Part shown: positions 36,138-46,779 of the stretch, in pieces
Numbering within the stretch: the stretch's first letter is position 1
Layout of the letters: each line of letters begins with the position of its first letter
Notes under the pieces: model-generated
Told to the model about the DNA's origin: nothing
What the model saw: the letters and a program-made list of their open reading frames with translations, nothing else
Database searches by the model: none
Source: Massilia rubra
Lineage (GTDB): Bacteria > Pseudomonadota > Gammaproteobacteria > Burkholderiales > Burkholderiaceae_D
NCBI RefSeq assembly: GCF_011682065.1
Contig: NZ_VUYU01000007.1
Location: 186,001 to 250,000, forward strand
Length of the DNA stretch: 64,000 nucleotides
Direction: 5' to 3'
Made by a program: the position numbers and the translations under genes

Positions 36138-36186
36138 TTTACGCTTTGTTTACACCGGCGCGGCAACTCTTTACACCGTTTTTAGA
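36138..36186 (+). promoter_or_regulatory. Four-copy TTTA-box array upstream of kdp (candidate KdpE site)
   Basis: TTTACG at 36138, TTTACA at 36149, TTTACA at 36170 and TTTAGA at 36181, spaced 11, 21 and 11 bp. It begins 8 bp after the porin stop and ends 50 bp before the first kdp micro-ORF. KdpE controls kdp in other proteobacteria by binding T-rich repeats just upstream of the promoter. Here the array is the only evident regulatory element. Confidence 0.7.
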
Positions 36187-36236
36187 CGCTTGCCGATACG
36201 CTCATCAATAACAAAACCAACTCGTTCGAGGGTGAT

Positions 36237-36329
36237 ATGGACCTGATTTTTATCGGAGCGCTCCTGCTCTTTTTCGGCCTCTGCCGCGCTTTTGCAGCCG
36301 GCTGCGCCACCCTGGGGGACAAGAAATAA
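36237..36329 (+). CDS. 30-residue membrane micro-protein ahead of kdpF
   Basis: ATG 36237 opens a 30-codon frame [20 protein letters not shown]... ending GDKK. It has one hydrophobic helix, a Cys, and a charged tail. The TAA stop shares its A with the kdpF ATG (TAATG), and the same overlap style continues into kdpA, so it is very probably translated as part of the operon. GAGGGTGAT upstream can serve as ribosome binding site. It may be a second small Kdp-complex subunit like KdpF. No published function is known to me. Confidence 0.7.
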   Translation: MDLIFIGALLLFFGLCRAFAAGCATLGDKK

Positions 36330-36415
36330 TGGAACCCATCTACATCGCCGGCGTCGTGGCCGCCGGCCTGCTGGCCTACCTGGTCCATGCGCTGCTGAAC
36401 GCGGAGGACCTGTGA
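36329..36415 (+). CDS. kdpF: Potassium-transporting ATPase small subunit KdpF
   Basis: A 28-residue single-helix protein ([20 protein letters not shown]...). Its position between the leader micro-ORF and kdpA, the single transmembrane segment and the short polar end match KdpF, which stabilises the Kdp complex. The stop TGA overlaps the kdpA start (TGATG). Confidence 0.88.
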   Translation: MEPIYIAGVVAAGLLAYLVHALLNAEDL

Positions 36416-38196
36416 TGACCATGCAATCGATGGCGCTGCTGGGCGCCTTTCTGGCCGTGCTGCTGGCGCTGGCCTGGCCGCTGGGCCGCTTGCTGGCCAA
36501 GGTCGGCGCTGGCGGCGCCGTGCCCGGCTTGGGCTGGCTGGCGCCGCTCGAACGGCTGCTGTACCGCTTGGGTGCCGTATCGCCCGACACCGGCATGGGC
36601 TGGAAAGCGTATGCCACCGCGCTGCTGGTCTTTAACGGACTCGGTGCGCTGTTCGTGTACGGGGTGCAGCGCCTGCAGGCGTTCTTGCCGCTCAATCCGC
36701 AGGCGCTGGGGAACGTCAGCCCCGATTCCTCGTTCAACACCGCCGTCAGCTTCGTGGCCAACACCAACTGGCAAGGCTACGGCGGCGAGCAGACCATGAG
36801 CTACTTCACCCAGATGGTCGCGCTGGCCGGCCAGAACTTCTTTTCCGCCGCCACCGGCATCGCGGTCGCCTTTGCGCTGATCCGCGGTTTCAGCGCGCGC
36901 TCGGCGGCGTCGATCGGTAACTTCTGGGCCGACATCACCCGTTCCATCTTGTACGTGCTGCTGCCCTTGTCGCTGCTGTTCGCCGTGTTCCTGATGGGGC
37001 AGGGCGTGGTCCAGAACTTCAACAGCTACCAAGAAGTGCAGTTGATCGAGCCGGTCGCGTATTCGCTAACCACGCCGGGCGCCGATGGGCAGGCAGTAAC
37101 CGAAGCCAAAGTCGCCACCACCCAGACCATCGCCATGGGCCCGGTCGCCTCGCAGGAAGCGATCAAGCTGCTTGGCACCAACGGCGGCGGCTTTTTCAAC
37201 GCCAACTCGGCCCACCCGTACGAAAACCCGAGCGCGCTGTCGAACTTTGCGCAGATGCTGGCGATTTTCCTCATTCCCGCCGCGCTGTGCTTCGCTTTCG
37301 GGCGCATGGTCGGTGATGCGCGCCAGGGCTGGGCCATCCTGGGCGCCATGAGCCTGATGTTTGTCGTCGCCGCCAGCGTGGTGATGAGCGCCGAACAAGC
37401 CGTGCATCCGCAACTGGCGGCGCTGGGCGTGGACCAGGGCGCGAGCGCCCTGCAGGCCGGCGGCAACATGGAAGGCAAGGAAGCGCGTTTCGGCATCGCC
37501 GCCTCGACCCTGTTCGCCGCCGTGACCACCGCCGCTTCGTGCGGCGCGGTCAACGCCATGCACGACTCCTTCACGCCCCTCGGCGGCATGGTGCCGATGC
37601 TGCTCATGCAGTTGGGCGAAGTGGTGTTCGGCGGGGTCGGCTCGGGCCTGTACGGGATGCTGGTGTTCGCCATCATGGCGGTCTTCATCGCCGGCCTGAT
37701 GATCGGCCGCACCCCGGAATACCTGGGCAAGAAGATCGGTTCGTACGAAATGAAAATGACTTCGATCGCGATCCTGGTCACCCCGCTGCTGGTGCTCGGC
37801 GGGACCGCGCTGGCGGTGATGCTCGACGTGGGCAAGGCGGGCATCGCCAACCCCGGCGCGCATGGCTTCTCGGAGATCCTGTACGCCTTCAGCTCGGCGG
37901 CCAACAACAACGGCAGCGCCTTTGCGGGCTTGTCGGCCAATACGCCGTTCTACAACACCATGCTGGCCATTGCCATGTGGTTCGGACGCTTTGCCGTGAT
38001 CGTGCCGGTGCTGGCGATCGCCGGCGCGCTGGCCGCCAAGCCGCGCCTGAAAGAGAACGCCGGCACCATGCCCACGCACGGCCCCATCTTCATCGGCCTC
38101 CTGGTCGGCGTGGTGACGCTGGTCGGCGTGCTCAATTACGTACCGGCGCTGGCGCTCGGCCCCGTTGTCGAGCATTTGCAGCTCTATTCCAAATAA
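36415..38196 (+). CDS. kdpA: Potassium-transporting ATPase subunit KdpA
   Basis: The K+-binding, channel-like subunit, 593 residues with about ten transmembrane segments. Selectivity-filter-like loops of the four pseudo-repeats are visible, e.g. [42 protein letters not shown] and [13 protein letters not shown]. The Gly residues in these loops set K+ specificity. ATG 36415 overlaps the kdpF stop, and longer in-frame extensions run back through the micro-ORFs and are rejected. It is followed by kdpB after 15 bp. Confidence 0.95.
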   Translation: MTMQSMALLGAFLAVLLALAWPLGRLLAKVGAGGAVPGLGWLAPLERLLYRLGAVSPDTGMGWKAYATALLVFNGLGALFVYGVQRLQAFLPLNPQALGNVSPDSSFNTAVSFVANTNWQGYGGEQTMSYFTQMVALAGQNFFSAATGIAVAFALIRGFSARSAASIGNFWADITRSILYVLLPLSLLFAVFLMGQGVVQNFNSYQEVQLIEPVAYSLTTPGADGQAVTEAKVATTQTIAMGPVASQEAIKLLGTNGGGFFNANSAHPYENPSALSNFAQMLAIFLIPAALCFAFGRMVGDARQGWAILGAMSLMFVVAASVVMSAEQAVHPQLAALGVDQGASALQAGGNMEGKEARFGIAASTLFAAVTTAASCGAVNAMHDSFTPLGGMVPMLLMQLGEVVFGGVGSGLYGMLVFAIMAVFIAGLMIGRTPEYLGKKIGSYEMKMTSIAILVTPLLVLGGTALAVMLDVGKAGIANPGAHGFSEILYAFSSAANNNGSAFAGLSANTPFYNTMLAIAMWFGRFAVIVPVLAIAGALAAKPRLKENAGTMPTHGPIFIGLLVGVVTLVGVLNYVPALALGPVVEHLQLYSK

Positions 38197-38211
38197 CTTC
38201 ATGCGGAGCAT

Positions 38212-40314
38212 ATGATGTCGCAAGCACTTCCGCTGCCACCGGCAGCGACCACCCGCAAGACACTCACGCTGTTCGATCCGGCGCTGATTGGCCCCGCCAT
38301 CGTCGACGCCGTCATGAAGCTGGGACCGCGCACGCAACTGCGCAGCCCCGTCATGTTCGTCGTCTACGTCGGCAGTATTCTTACCACCCTGATGTACTTC
38401 CAGGCCGTCGCCGGCAAGGGCGACGCCGACAGCGGCTTCATTCTGGCCATCAGCGTCTGGCTGTGGTTCACCGTGCTGTTCGCGAACTTCGCCGAAGCGT
38501 TGGCCGAAGGGCGCAGCAAGGCGCAGGCCGCGTCCCTGCGCGGGCTCAAGCAAAGCGTCAGCGCCAAGCAGTTGGCCACGCCCAAATACGGCACCACCTG
38601 GTTGCCCATTCCCGGCGCCGATCTGCGCAAGGGCAATACCATCCTGGTCGAAGCGGGCGATGTGATTCCCATCGACGGTGAAGTCATCGAAGGCGTGGCC
38701 TCGGTCGACGAGAGCGCCATCACGGGCGAATCGGCGCCGGTCATCCGCGAGTCGGGCGGCGACTTTTCGGCCGTCACCGGCGGCACCCGCGTGCTGTCGG
38801 ACTGGCTGGTGGTGCGCGTGTCGGTCAATCCCGGCGAGACCTTCCTGGACCGCATGATCTCGATGGTCGAAGGCGCCAAGCGCCAGAAAACGCCCAACGA
38901 AATCGCGCTCACCATCTTGCTGGTGGCCCTGACCATCGTGTTTTTGGTGGTCACCGTGACCCTGCTGCCGTTTTCGCTGTTTGGCGTGGCGGCGGCCGGT
39001 GCGGGCAAGCCGGTCAGCGTCACGGTGCTGATCGCATTGCTGGTGTGCCTGATCCCGACCACCATCGGCGCGCTGCTCTCGTCCATCGGCGTGGCCGGCA
39101 TGAGCCGCATGATGGGCGCCAATGTCATTGCCACCTCGGGCCGCGCGGTGGAAGCGGCCGGCGACGTCGACGTGCTGCTGCTGGACAAAACCGGCACCAT
39201 CACGCTCGGTAACCGCCAGGCCGCCGGCTTCTTCCCGGCGCCGGGCGTGAGCGAGCAGGAACTGGCCGACGTGGCGCAACTGGCCTCGCTGGCCGACGAA
39301 ACCCCGGAAGGGCGCTCGATCGTGGTGCTGGCCAAGCAGCGCTTCAACATCCGCGAGCGCGACATGGCCAGCCTGCGGGCCAGCTTCATCGCGTTCAGCG
39401 CCAACACGCGCATGAGCGGCGTGGATGTGGGCGCGCGCCAGGTGCGCAAGGGCGCGGCCGATTCGGTGAAAAAGCATGTGGAGGCGCTCGGGCTGCCGTA
39501 TCCGCTTGAAGTTGCGCGCACGGTCGACGACGTGTCGCGCCGTGGCAGCACGCCGCTGGTGGTGGTCGATGATGGCCGCGTCATGGGCGTGGTGGAGTTG
39601 AAGGATATCGTCAAGGGCGGCATCCGCGAGCGTTTTGCGGAACTGCGCCGGATGGGCATCAAGACGGTGATGATCACCGGCGACAACAGGCTCACCGCCG
39701 CCGCGATTGCCGCCGAAGCGGGCGTGGACGACTTCCTGGCCGAGGCCACGCCCGAAGACAAGCTCAAACTCATTCGCAGCTACCAGGCGGAGGGCCGGCT
39801 GGTGGCGATGACCGGCGACGGCACCAACGACGCGCCGGCGCTGGCCCAGGCCGACGTGGCGGTGGCCATGAACTCGGGCACGCAGGCGGCCAAGGAAGCG
39901 GGCAACATGGTCGACCTGGATTCGAATCCGACCAAGCTGCTCGAAATCGTCGAAATCGGCAAGCAGATGCTGATGACGCGCGGCTCGCTCACCACGTTCT
40001 CGATCGCCAACGACATCGCCAAGTACTTCGCCATCATTCCGGCCGCCTTTGTGGGCACTTACCCGCAGCTCAAAAGCCTGGACGTGATGCGCCTGGCAAG
40101 TCCCGATTCGGCCATCATGTCGGCCGTGATTTTCAATGCGCTCATTATCGTGGTGCTCATTCCGCTGGCGCTCAAGGGCGTGAAGTACCGGGCGATAGGC
40201 GCGGCGGCCCTGCTGCGCCGGAACATCCTCATTTACGGTGGGGGTGGCATTGTGCTGCCGTTCATCGGCATCAAGCTGATCGACATGCTGCTGTCGGCGC
40301 TTCACCTGGTCTAG
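38212..40314 (+). CDS. kdpB: Potassium-transporting ATPase subunit KdpB
   Basis: The P-type ATPase subunit that energises K+ uptake; 700 residues. It shows the actuator TGES loop ([13 protein letters not shown]), phosphorylated Asp325 in [11 protein letters not shown], the KGA motif in [11 protein letters not shown], and the hinge [20 protein letters not shown] followed by [18 protein letters not shown], diagnostic for KdpB. GGAG precedes ATG 38212; a second ATG follows directly. Confidence 0.95.
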   Translation: MMSQALPLPPAATTRKTLTLFDPALIGPAIVDAVMKLGPRTQLRSPVMFVVYVGSILTTLMYFQAVAGKGDADSGFILAISVWLWFTVLFANFAEALAEGRSKAQAASLRGLKQSVSAKQLATPKYGTTWLPIPGADLRKGNTILVEAGDVIPIDGEVIEGVASVDESAITGESAPVIRESGGDFSAVTGGTRVLSDWLVVRVSVNPGETFLDRMISMVEGAKRQKTPNEIALTILLVALTIVFLVVTVTLLPFSLFGVAAAGAGKPVSVTVLIALLVCLIPTTIGALLSSIGVAGMSRMMGANVIATSGRAVEAAGDVDVLLLDKTGTITLGNRQAAGFFPAPGVSEQELADVAQLASLADETPEGRSIVVLAKQRFNIRERDMASLRASFIAFSANTRMSGVDVGARQVRKGAADSVKKHVEALGLPYPLEVARTVDDVSRRGSTPLVVVDDGRVMGVVELKDIVKGGIRERFAELRRMGIKTVMITGDNRLTAAAIAAEAGVDDFLAEATPEDKLKLIRSYQAEGRLVAMTGDGTNDAPALAQADVAVAMNSGTQAAKEAGNMVDLDSNPTKLLEIVEIGKQMLMTRGSLTTFSIANDIAKYFAIIPAAFVGTYPQLKSLDVMRLASPDSAIMSAVIFNALIIVVLIPLALKGVKYRAIGAAALLRRNILIYGGGGIVLPFIGIKLIDMLLSALHLV

Positions 40315-40326
40315 AAAGGACACTCC

Positions 40327-40905
40327 ATGCAAACCACTTTTCGCCCCGCCATCATGCTCTTTGGCGCACTGACCCTGGCCGTGGGCGTGCTCTATCCGCT
40401 GGCGGTGACCGGGATCGGGTACGTCGCTTTTCCGGACCAGGTGCGCGGCAGTTTGCTCACGCGCGACGGCAAGACGGTCGGCTCAAGCCTGATCGGGCAG
40501 TCGTTTTCGGCGCCGGGGTATTTTTGGGGCCGGCCGTCGGCGACCGGGCCGATGGCCAACAACGCGGGCGGCAGTTCGGGCTCGAACCTGGGGCCGCTCA
40601 ATCCGGCGCTGGTGGAGGCGGTCAAGGGCAGGGTGGCCGCGCTGCGGGCGCTTGACCCGGGCAACACGGCCTTGGTGCCGGTGGACCTGGTGACGGCATC
40701 GGCCAGCGGGCTCGATCCGGAGATCAGCCTGGCGGCGGCGCAGTATCAGGCGGGCCGGGTGGCGCGCGCGCGCAAGATCCCGCGCGAGCGGGTCGAGGCG
40801 ATCATCAAGGAAAAGGCGATCACGCCGGTGCTGGGCGTGTTCGGCGAGGCGCGGATCAATGTGCTGGCGTTGAACCTGGCGCTGGATGCGGCGTATACTC
40901 GGTAA
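40327..40905 (+). CDS. kdpC: Potassium-transporting ATPase subunit KdpC
   Basis: A 192-residue protein with one N-terminal transmembrane helix and a periplasmic domain with FSAPGYFWGRPSATGP and GSSGSNLGPLNPALVEAV, then VTASASGLDPEISLAAAQYQ, the conserved KdpC blocks. It acts as the catalytic chaperone raising KdpB ATP affinity. AAAGGACACTCC precedes the start. Confidence 0.95.
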   Translation: MQTTFRPAIMLFGALTLAVGVLYPLAVTGIGYVAFPDQVRGSLLTRDGKTVGSSLIGQSFSAPGYFWGRPSATGPMANNAGGSSGSNLGPLNPALVEAVKGRVAALRALDPGNTALVPVDLVTASASGLDPEISLAAAQYQAGRVARARKIPRERVEAIIKEKAITPVLGVFGEARINVLALNLALDAAYTR

Positions 40906-40925
40906 CGTTCGTAACAAAGGTGGCC

Positions 40926-43620
40926 ATGTCCCCAACCGACCCGCAACGCCCCGACCCCGACGCCCTGCTGGCCCAGGTCCAGACCGAGGAACGCAAGGCG
41001 GCGCGCGGCAAGCTGCGCATCTACTTCGGCGCCTCGGCCGGCGTCGGCAAAACCTACGCCATGCTGGCCGCCGCGCGCAAGCTGCACGCCGACGGCCTCG
41101 CTGTGCTGGTCGGCGTGCTCGAAACCCACGGCCGCGCCGACACCGCCGCCCTGCTCGACGGCCTTGACCGCCTCGAACCGAGCACGCTGTACCACCGTGG
41201 CAAAACCCTGCACGAATTCGACCTCGATCGCGCCCTGGCCGCCGCCCCGTCCCTGATCCTGGTCGACGAGCTGGCCCACTCCAACGCCCCCGGCTCGCGC
41301 CACCCCAAGCGCTGGCAGGATGTGGAGGAGCTGCTGGCGGCCGGCATCGACGTCTTCACCACCGTCAACGTGCAGCACCTGGACAGCCTGAACGACGTGG
41401 TTGGCGGCATCACCGGCGTGCGCGTGGCCGAAACCGTGCCCGACACCGTGTTCGACCGCGCCGACGAAGTGGTGCTGGTCGACCTGCCGGCCGACGAACT
41501 GCTGGCGCGCCTGCGCAGCGGCAAGGTGTATCAGCCGGAACAAGCCGAACGCGCCTCGAAAAACTTCTTCCGCAAAGGGAACTTGATCGCCCTGCGCGAG
41601 CTGGCCCTGCGCCGCACCGCCGACCGCGTCGAGGACGACGTGCGCGCCTACCGCATCGAAAAGTCGATCGACACCGTCTGGAAGACCGGCGGCGCGCTGC
41701 TGGCCTGCGTGGGACCGCGCGCCGACGCCGAGCATGTGGTGCGCAGCACTGCGCGCCTGGCCGGCCAGCTGGGCGCCGACTGGCACGCCGTGTACGTCGA
41801 AACGCCGGCCCTGCAACGCAAGCCGGCACCGCGCCGCGAACTGACCCTGAAAACGCTGCGCCTGGCGCAGGAGCTGGGCGCCACCACGGCGGTGCTGGCG
41901 GGGCGCGACATTGCCGCCGCCATCGTCGAGTATGCGCGCGACCACAATATGTCGAAGGTGGTGCTGGCGCGCGCGCACCGCTCGTGGCCATGGCGCCGCC
42001 CGCATCGCGCCCGCATCGCCAGCGCCGCACCGGACATCGACCTGATCGAAGTCGGCGGCGGCAAGCCACGCCCGGCCCCGATGGCGCCGGAAACGAACAC
42101 CGTCATCCTCGCCATCGACAGCGGCAAACGGCGCGCCCGGGCCTACGCCTGGTCGGGCGCGGCCAGCCTGGCTGCCGCGCTGCTGCTCTCGCCCCTGGTC
42201 GGCTACGTCGACCTGGCCAACATCGCCATGCTGTTCCTGCTGGTGGTGCTGCTGGTGGCGGTGCGCTTCGGGCGCGGGCCGTCGGTGCTGTGCACCTGCC
42301 TTTCGGTCGCCTTCTTCGATTTTTTCTTCGTCTCGCCGCGCTTCACGTTCAACGTCTCGGACCTGGAATACCTGATCACCTTCGGCGTGATGCTGGCGGT
42401 AGGCCTGATCACCGGCCACCTGACGGCCGGCCTGCGCTTCCAGGCGCGCGTGGCGGCGCACCGCGAGCGCCGCTCGCGCGCGCTGTACGAATTTGCGCGC
42501 GAGCTCTCCGGCGCGCTCCAGACCGAACAGATTGTCGACACCACCAGGGACGCCATCGCCCGCACCTTCCGCGCCAGCGCCACCCTGCTGGTGCCCGACG
42601 CCGACGGCCGCCTGCTGGCGCCCCCGGGCGCCAGCGCCGACCTGGGCGTGGCCCAATGGGCGTTCGACCATGCGCAAAGCGCGGGCCTGGGCACCGGCAC
42701 CTTGCCGGCCAGCCCCCTGTTCTACCTGCCGCTGGTCGCCCCGATGCGCACGCGCGGGGTGCTGGCCATCGCACCCGAACAACAGCGCTGGATGCTCATT
42801 CCCGAGCAGCGCAAGCAGCTCGACACTTTCGCCGCGCTGGCCGCCATCGCGCTCGAGCGGGTGCATTACATCGAGGTGGCGCAGGACGCGCTGGTGAACA
42901 TGGAATCCGAACGCCTGCGCAATTCCCTGCTGGCGGCGCTCTCGCACGACCTGCGCACGCCACTGACCCTGTTGGTCGGCCTGTCGGAATCGCTGGCCGC
43001 CTCCACGCCCGCGCTGGCCGCGCCGCAGCGCGAGATGGCCGACATCCTGCACGAGGAAGCGCTGCGCATGAGCGCCCTGGTGAGCAACCTGCTGGAGATG
43101 GCGCGCATCCAGAGCGGCCAGGTCACCTTCAACATGCAGTGGCAGCCGCTCGAAGAAGTGGTCGGCAGCGCATTGCGCGCCTGCGCCGCGCCGCTGCGCG
43201 CGCATATCGTGCGCACCGAACTGGCGCCCGGCCTGCCGCTGGTGCGCTTCGACGCGGTGCTGATCGAGCGGGTCTTGTACAACCTGCTGGAGAACGCGGC
43301 CAAGTACACGCCGCCCGGTTCGACCATCGTGATCGGCGGCGCGCGCCATGGCGCAATGCTGCAAATGAGCGTCCACGATAACGGCCCTGGTTTTCCGGCC
43401 GGCCGCGCCGAGACCCTGTTCGACAAGTTCGCGCGCGGCGAGCGCGAGTCGGCCAAACCGGGCGTTGGCCTGGGTCTGGCGATCTGCCGCGCGATCATTG
43501 AGGCACATGGCGGTAAAATCGAGGCTGGCGCGTCGCCCACCGGCGGCGCCTCGCTTGTCTTTACATTGCCGCTCGGGACTCCACCTCCCGGCCCCGAACC
43601 AGAAAGCCTTGACTTGCCCG

Positions 43621-43628
<8 letters not shown>
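40926..43628 (+). CDS. kdpD: Osmosensitive K+ sensor histidine kinase KdpD
   Basis: A 900-residue sensor kinase. The N-terminal KdpD domain carries a Walker A (YFGASAGVGKTYAML), followed by a universal-stress-like domain. Four closely spaced membrane helices form the DUF4118 region (about residues 410-500). Then come a GAF-like domain, the HisKA with phosphorylated His674 in LSHDLRTPLTLL, and the HATPase with NLLENAAKYTPPGS and GVGLGLAICRAI. ATG 40926 with AAAGGTGG upstream is preferred to GTG 40920. It phosphorylates KdpE on low K+ or high osmolarity. The stop overlaps the kdpE start by 8 bp. Confidence 0.95.
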
Positions 43629-44319
<691 letters not shown>

Positions 44320-44320
44320 C

Positions 44321-45781
44321 ATGCACGCACCCTTTTCCCTGCTCGACGCCGAAAACACCCTGGCCTCGCCGGTCCCACTGCCGTCCGGGCGCGCCGCGCA
44401 GATGCTGGCGCTGACCATCCTGTGGCATCCCGAGCGCGAGCGCATCGGCGAGCAGTTCATCGCGCCCAGGGCGCCGAACAGCGGCGCCGACATTGCGGTG
44501 AACCGCTTCGCGCCGCTGTTCGGCGCCCTGGCCGGCGAGCGCGCGCCGCTCGATCACCGCCGCATCGCGCGCGATTCGCTGCGCCTGCGCCGCCATCGCG
44601 ACGATGGCGTGAGCCTGCTGCTGCCGCAAAGCCGCATGCGGGTGGAGCTGAACGGCGCCATGCTGGCCGCGCCCGAAACGCGCTGCACGCCCGAACAGGT
44701 CGATGCCGGCCTGGTGATCGGCCTCGGTGGCGTGGTGCTGCTGTGCGTGCACTGGATGGACCGCCTGCCGCAGCCAAGCGCCATCGCATCGGTGCGCGGG
44801 GTCAGTAGCGCCGCGATCCGCGTGCGTGAGCTGATCCGCCAGGTGGCCGCGACCGAGCTGCCGGTGCTGCTGCTCGGTGAAGCCGGCAGCGGCAAGGAGC
44901 TGGCCGCGCAGGCGATCCACCAGGCCAGCGCGCGCTGCCGCAGCCCGATGGTGGCGGTGAACATGGCCAGCGCCGGCGAGTCGCGGGCGGAGTCCGATCT
45001 GTTCGGCGCCGGCACCGGGGCATTTGCGCAGGCTGGCGACGGCGTCGTGTTTCTCGACAAAGTCGGCTTTGCGCCGCCGGTGGTGCAGGCGATGCTGCGG
45101 CGCGTGCTGCAGACGGGCGAGTACCGCCCGTCCGGCGCGCGCCTCAAGGAGGCGGCCAGGGCGCGCCTGATCGGCGCCAGCGACCATGACCTGCACGACG
45201 GCAGCTTCAACCAGGCCTTGCTGCGCCGCCTGGAAGCGCTGGTGGTGCACCTGCCGCCCCTGCGCGCGCGGCGCTGCGACATCGGCGTGCTGGCGCTGCA
45301 CTGCATGCAGGCCTGGAGCGCGCGCACCGGCAGCGCGCCCGAGCTGCCGGTCGCGTTCATGAGCCAGCTGTGCAACTACGACTGGCCCGGCAATGTGCGC
45401 CAGCTCGGCAGCGTGGTGCAGCGCGCCATGAGCGCCGCGCAGGCCGGCCAGGCGCTCGATTTCGACGCGCTGGCGCCGGGCGCGGCCAGCCGGCCGGCGC
45501 GCACCCGGCCGGCCAAGCTGGGGCCACAGGCGGTGCTCGACGCGCTCGAGGCGAACGGTTGGCTGATCCGCAATGCGGCGCTGGCGCTGGGCGTGTCGCG
45601 CCCGACGATGTACAAGCTGATGGAGGCGCATCCGGCGATCCGCCAGGTCGGCCAGATTGCGCCGGCCGAGATCGACGCGGCGCTGGCCACCCACGGCGGC
45701 GACGCCGGGCGCTGCGCCGCCGCGCTCAAGACCCCGAGCGAAGCGCTGCGGCGCTACCTGCGCGCTCGCAAAGTGTTGTGA
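44321..45781 (+). CDS. Degenerate sigma-54-activator-like AAA+ / Fis-type protein
   Basis: A 486-residue protein starting one base after the kdpE stop. The N-terminal ~150 residues look like a diverged FHA-type domain. The AAA+ module retains Walker A (LGEAGSGKELAAQAIH) and a DWPGNVRQL segment. The sigma-54-contact GAFTGA loop reads GAFAQA (233-238), and the Walker B LFLDE is VFLDK with Lys247 replacing the catalytic Glu. A Fis-type HTH follows (EANGWLIRNAALALGVSRPT). The gene probably still binds DNA but is unlikely to be an active sigma-54 ATPase activator. Its position suggests a role in the kdp regulon; that is inference. Confidence 0.82.
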   Translation: MHAPFSLLDAENTLASPVPLPSGRAAQMLALTILWHPERERIGEQFIAPRAPNSGADIAVNRFAPLFGALAGERAPLDHRRIARDSLRLRRHRDDGVSLLLPQSRMRVELNGAMLAAPETRCTPEQVDAGLVIGLGGVVLLCVHWMDRLPQPSAIASVRGVSSAAIRVRELIRQVAATELPVLLLGEAGSGKELAAQAIHQASARCRSPMVAVNMASAGESRAESDLFGAGTGAFAQAGDGVVFLDKVGFAPPVVQAMLRRVLQTGEYRPSGARLKEAARARLIGASDHDLHDGSFNQALLRRLEALVVHLPPLRARRCDIGVLALHCMQAWSARTGSAPELPVAFMSQLCNYDWPGNVRQLGSVVQRAMSAAQAGQALDFDALAPGAASRPARTRPAKLGPQAVLDALEANGWLIRNAALALGVSRPTMYKLMEAHPAIRQVGQIAPAEIDAALATHGGDAGRCAAALKTPSEALRRYLRARKVL

Positions 45782-45901
45782 AGCGGGCACGCCGGCATGC
45801 GGCTGGCATGGCGGCCGGCGCCGATGCTTGCTTCCTTGGGCCGGCCGGAATCTAATATAGGCAGGAGCGCCAGCCGGCCCTCATCGACAACGGAGTTTGC
45901 C

Positions 45902-46714
45902 ATGCATGTCGCCCCTTTACGCCGCCGCTGGGTCGCCGCCCTGGTGCTGGGTACGGCCAGCCTGGCCTGCGCCGCGCAGGAACCGGCCCTGTACGTGTAC
46001 TCGACCATCGACGCGCTGCTGGCCGGTGTGTACGAGGGCCAGCTGAGCGTCGCGCAACTGGGCGCCAAGGGCAATTTCGGGATCGGCACCTATAACGGCC
46101 TCGATGGCGAAATGGTGGTCCACGATGGCAAGTTCTATCACGTGCGCGCCGACGGCTCGGTGCGCATCGCGGCGCCGACCGAGCGCACGCCGCTGGCCTA
46201 CGTGCTGCCGTTCGTGCCCACCAAAACCGTGGAGCTGGGGCCGGCCGCCAGCCTGCCGGCCATCGAAGCGCTGGCCGACCAGCAGCTAAGCAACAAGAAC
46301 ATGTTTTACGCGGTCGAGGTCAAGGGCCGCTTTACCGGCATCTTCACGCGCGCCATTCCCGCGCAGGGAAGGCCGTACCGGCCGCTGGCCGAGGTGTCGA
46401 AGACGCAGAGCGTGTTCACGCGCGAGGCGGTGGCGGGCACCCTGGTCGGCATCCGCAGTCCCAGCCTGAGCAAGGGCATCAGCGTGCCGGGCTACCACTG
46501 GCACTTCATCTCGGACGACCTGACCTTCGGCGGACATGTGCTCGGCACGGGGCTGGAACGCGGCGTGCTGAAGCTGGCCCAGGTGCGCCGGCTGGAAGTG
46601 GAGCTGCCGCTGAACGACGATTTTGCCAACGCCGACCAGGACAAGGACCGCGCCGCCGAGCTGCGCAAGGTCGAGAGCGCACAGCACGACAAGGATGGCG
46701 TCCACAAACCTTGA
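45902..46714 (+). CDS. Exported alpha-acetolactate decarboxylase
   Basis: Converts acetolactate to acetoin. The 270-residue protein shows the family core: GNFGIGTYNGLDGEMVV, FYHVRADGS and PGYHWHFISDDLTFGGHVL, where the His residues bind zinc, with conserved Glu/Arg residues between. Unlike the usual cytoplasmic enzyme it begins with a clear signal peptide (RRRWVAALVLGTASLACAAQ), so it should act outside the cytoplasm. ATG 45902 follows CGGAGTTTGCC. No acetolactate synthase or butanediol dehydrogenase is adjacent, so it does not form a classical butanediol operon. Confidence 0.88.
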   Translation: MHVAPLRRRWVAALVLGTASLACAAQEPALYVYSTIDALLAGVYEGQLSVAQLGAKGNFGIGTYNGLDGEMVVHDGKFYHVRADGSVRIAAPTERTPLAYVLPFVPTKTVELGPAASLPAIEALADQQLSNKNMFYAVEVKGRFTGIFTRAIPAQGRPYRPLAEVSKTQSVFTREAVAGTLVGIRSPSLSKGISVPGYHWHFISDDLTFGGHVLGTGLERGVLKLAQVRRLEVELPLNDDFANADQDKDRAAELRKVESAQHDKDGVHKP

Positions 46715-46740
46715 TTGCCGGATCGCGGCATGCCACTGGC

Positions 46741-46747
46741 GTAAAAT
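46741..46747 (+). promoter_or_regulatory. GTAAAAT promoter-like element, copy 1
   Basis: GTAAAAT lies exactly 39 bp upstream of the ATG of the first tandem paralogue. The same heptamer is at the same distance before the second copy (47591-47597). TAAAAT is a plausible -10; no clear -35 was found. Confidence 0.4.
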
Positions 46748-46779
46748 GGGCTTCCTGTCATTACAATGAAACCATTGCC

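Noticed and set aside
37066-40332. 1088-codon minus-strand frame opposite kdpA-kdpB
   Set aside because: Codon-bias shadow of kdpAB; no recognisable domain and no plausible start signal.
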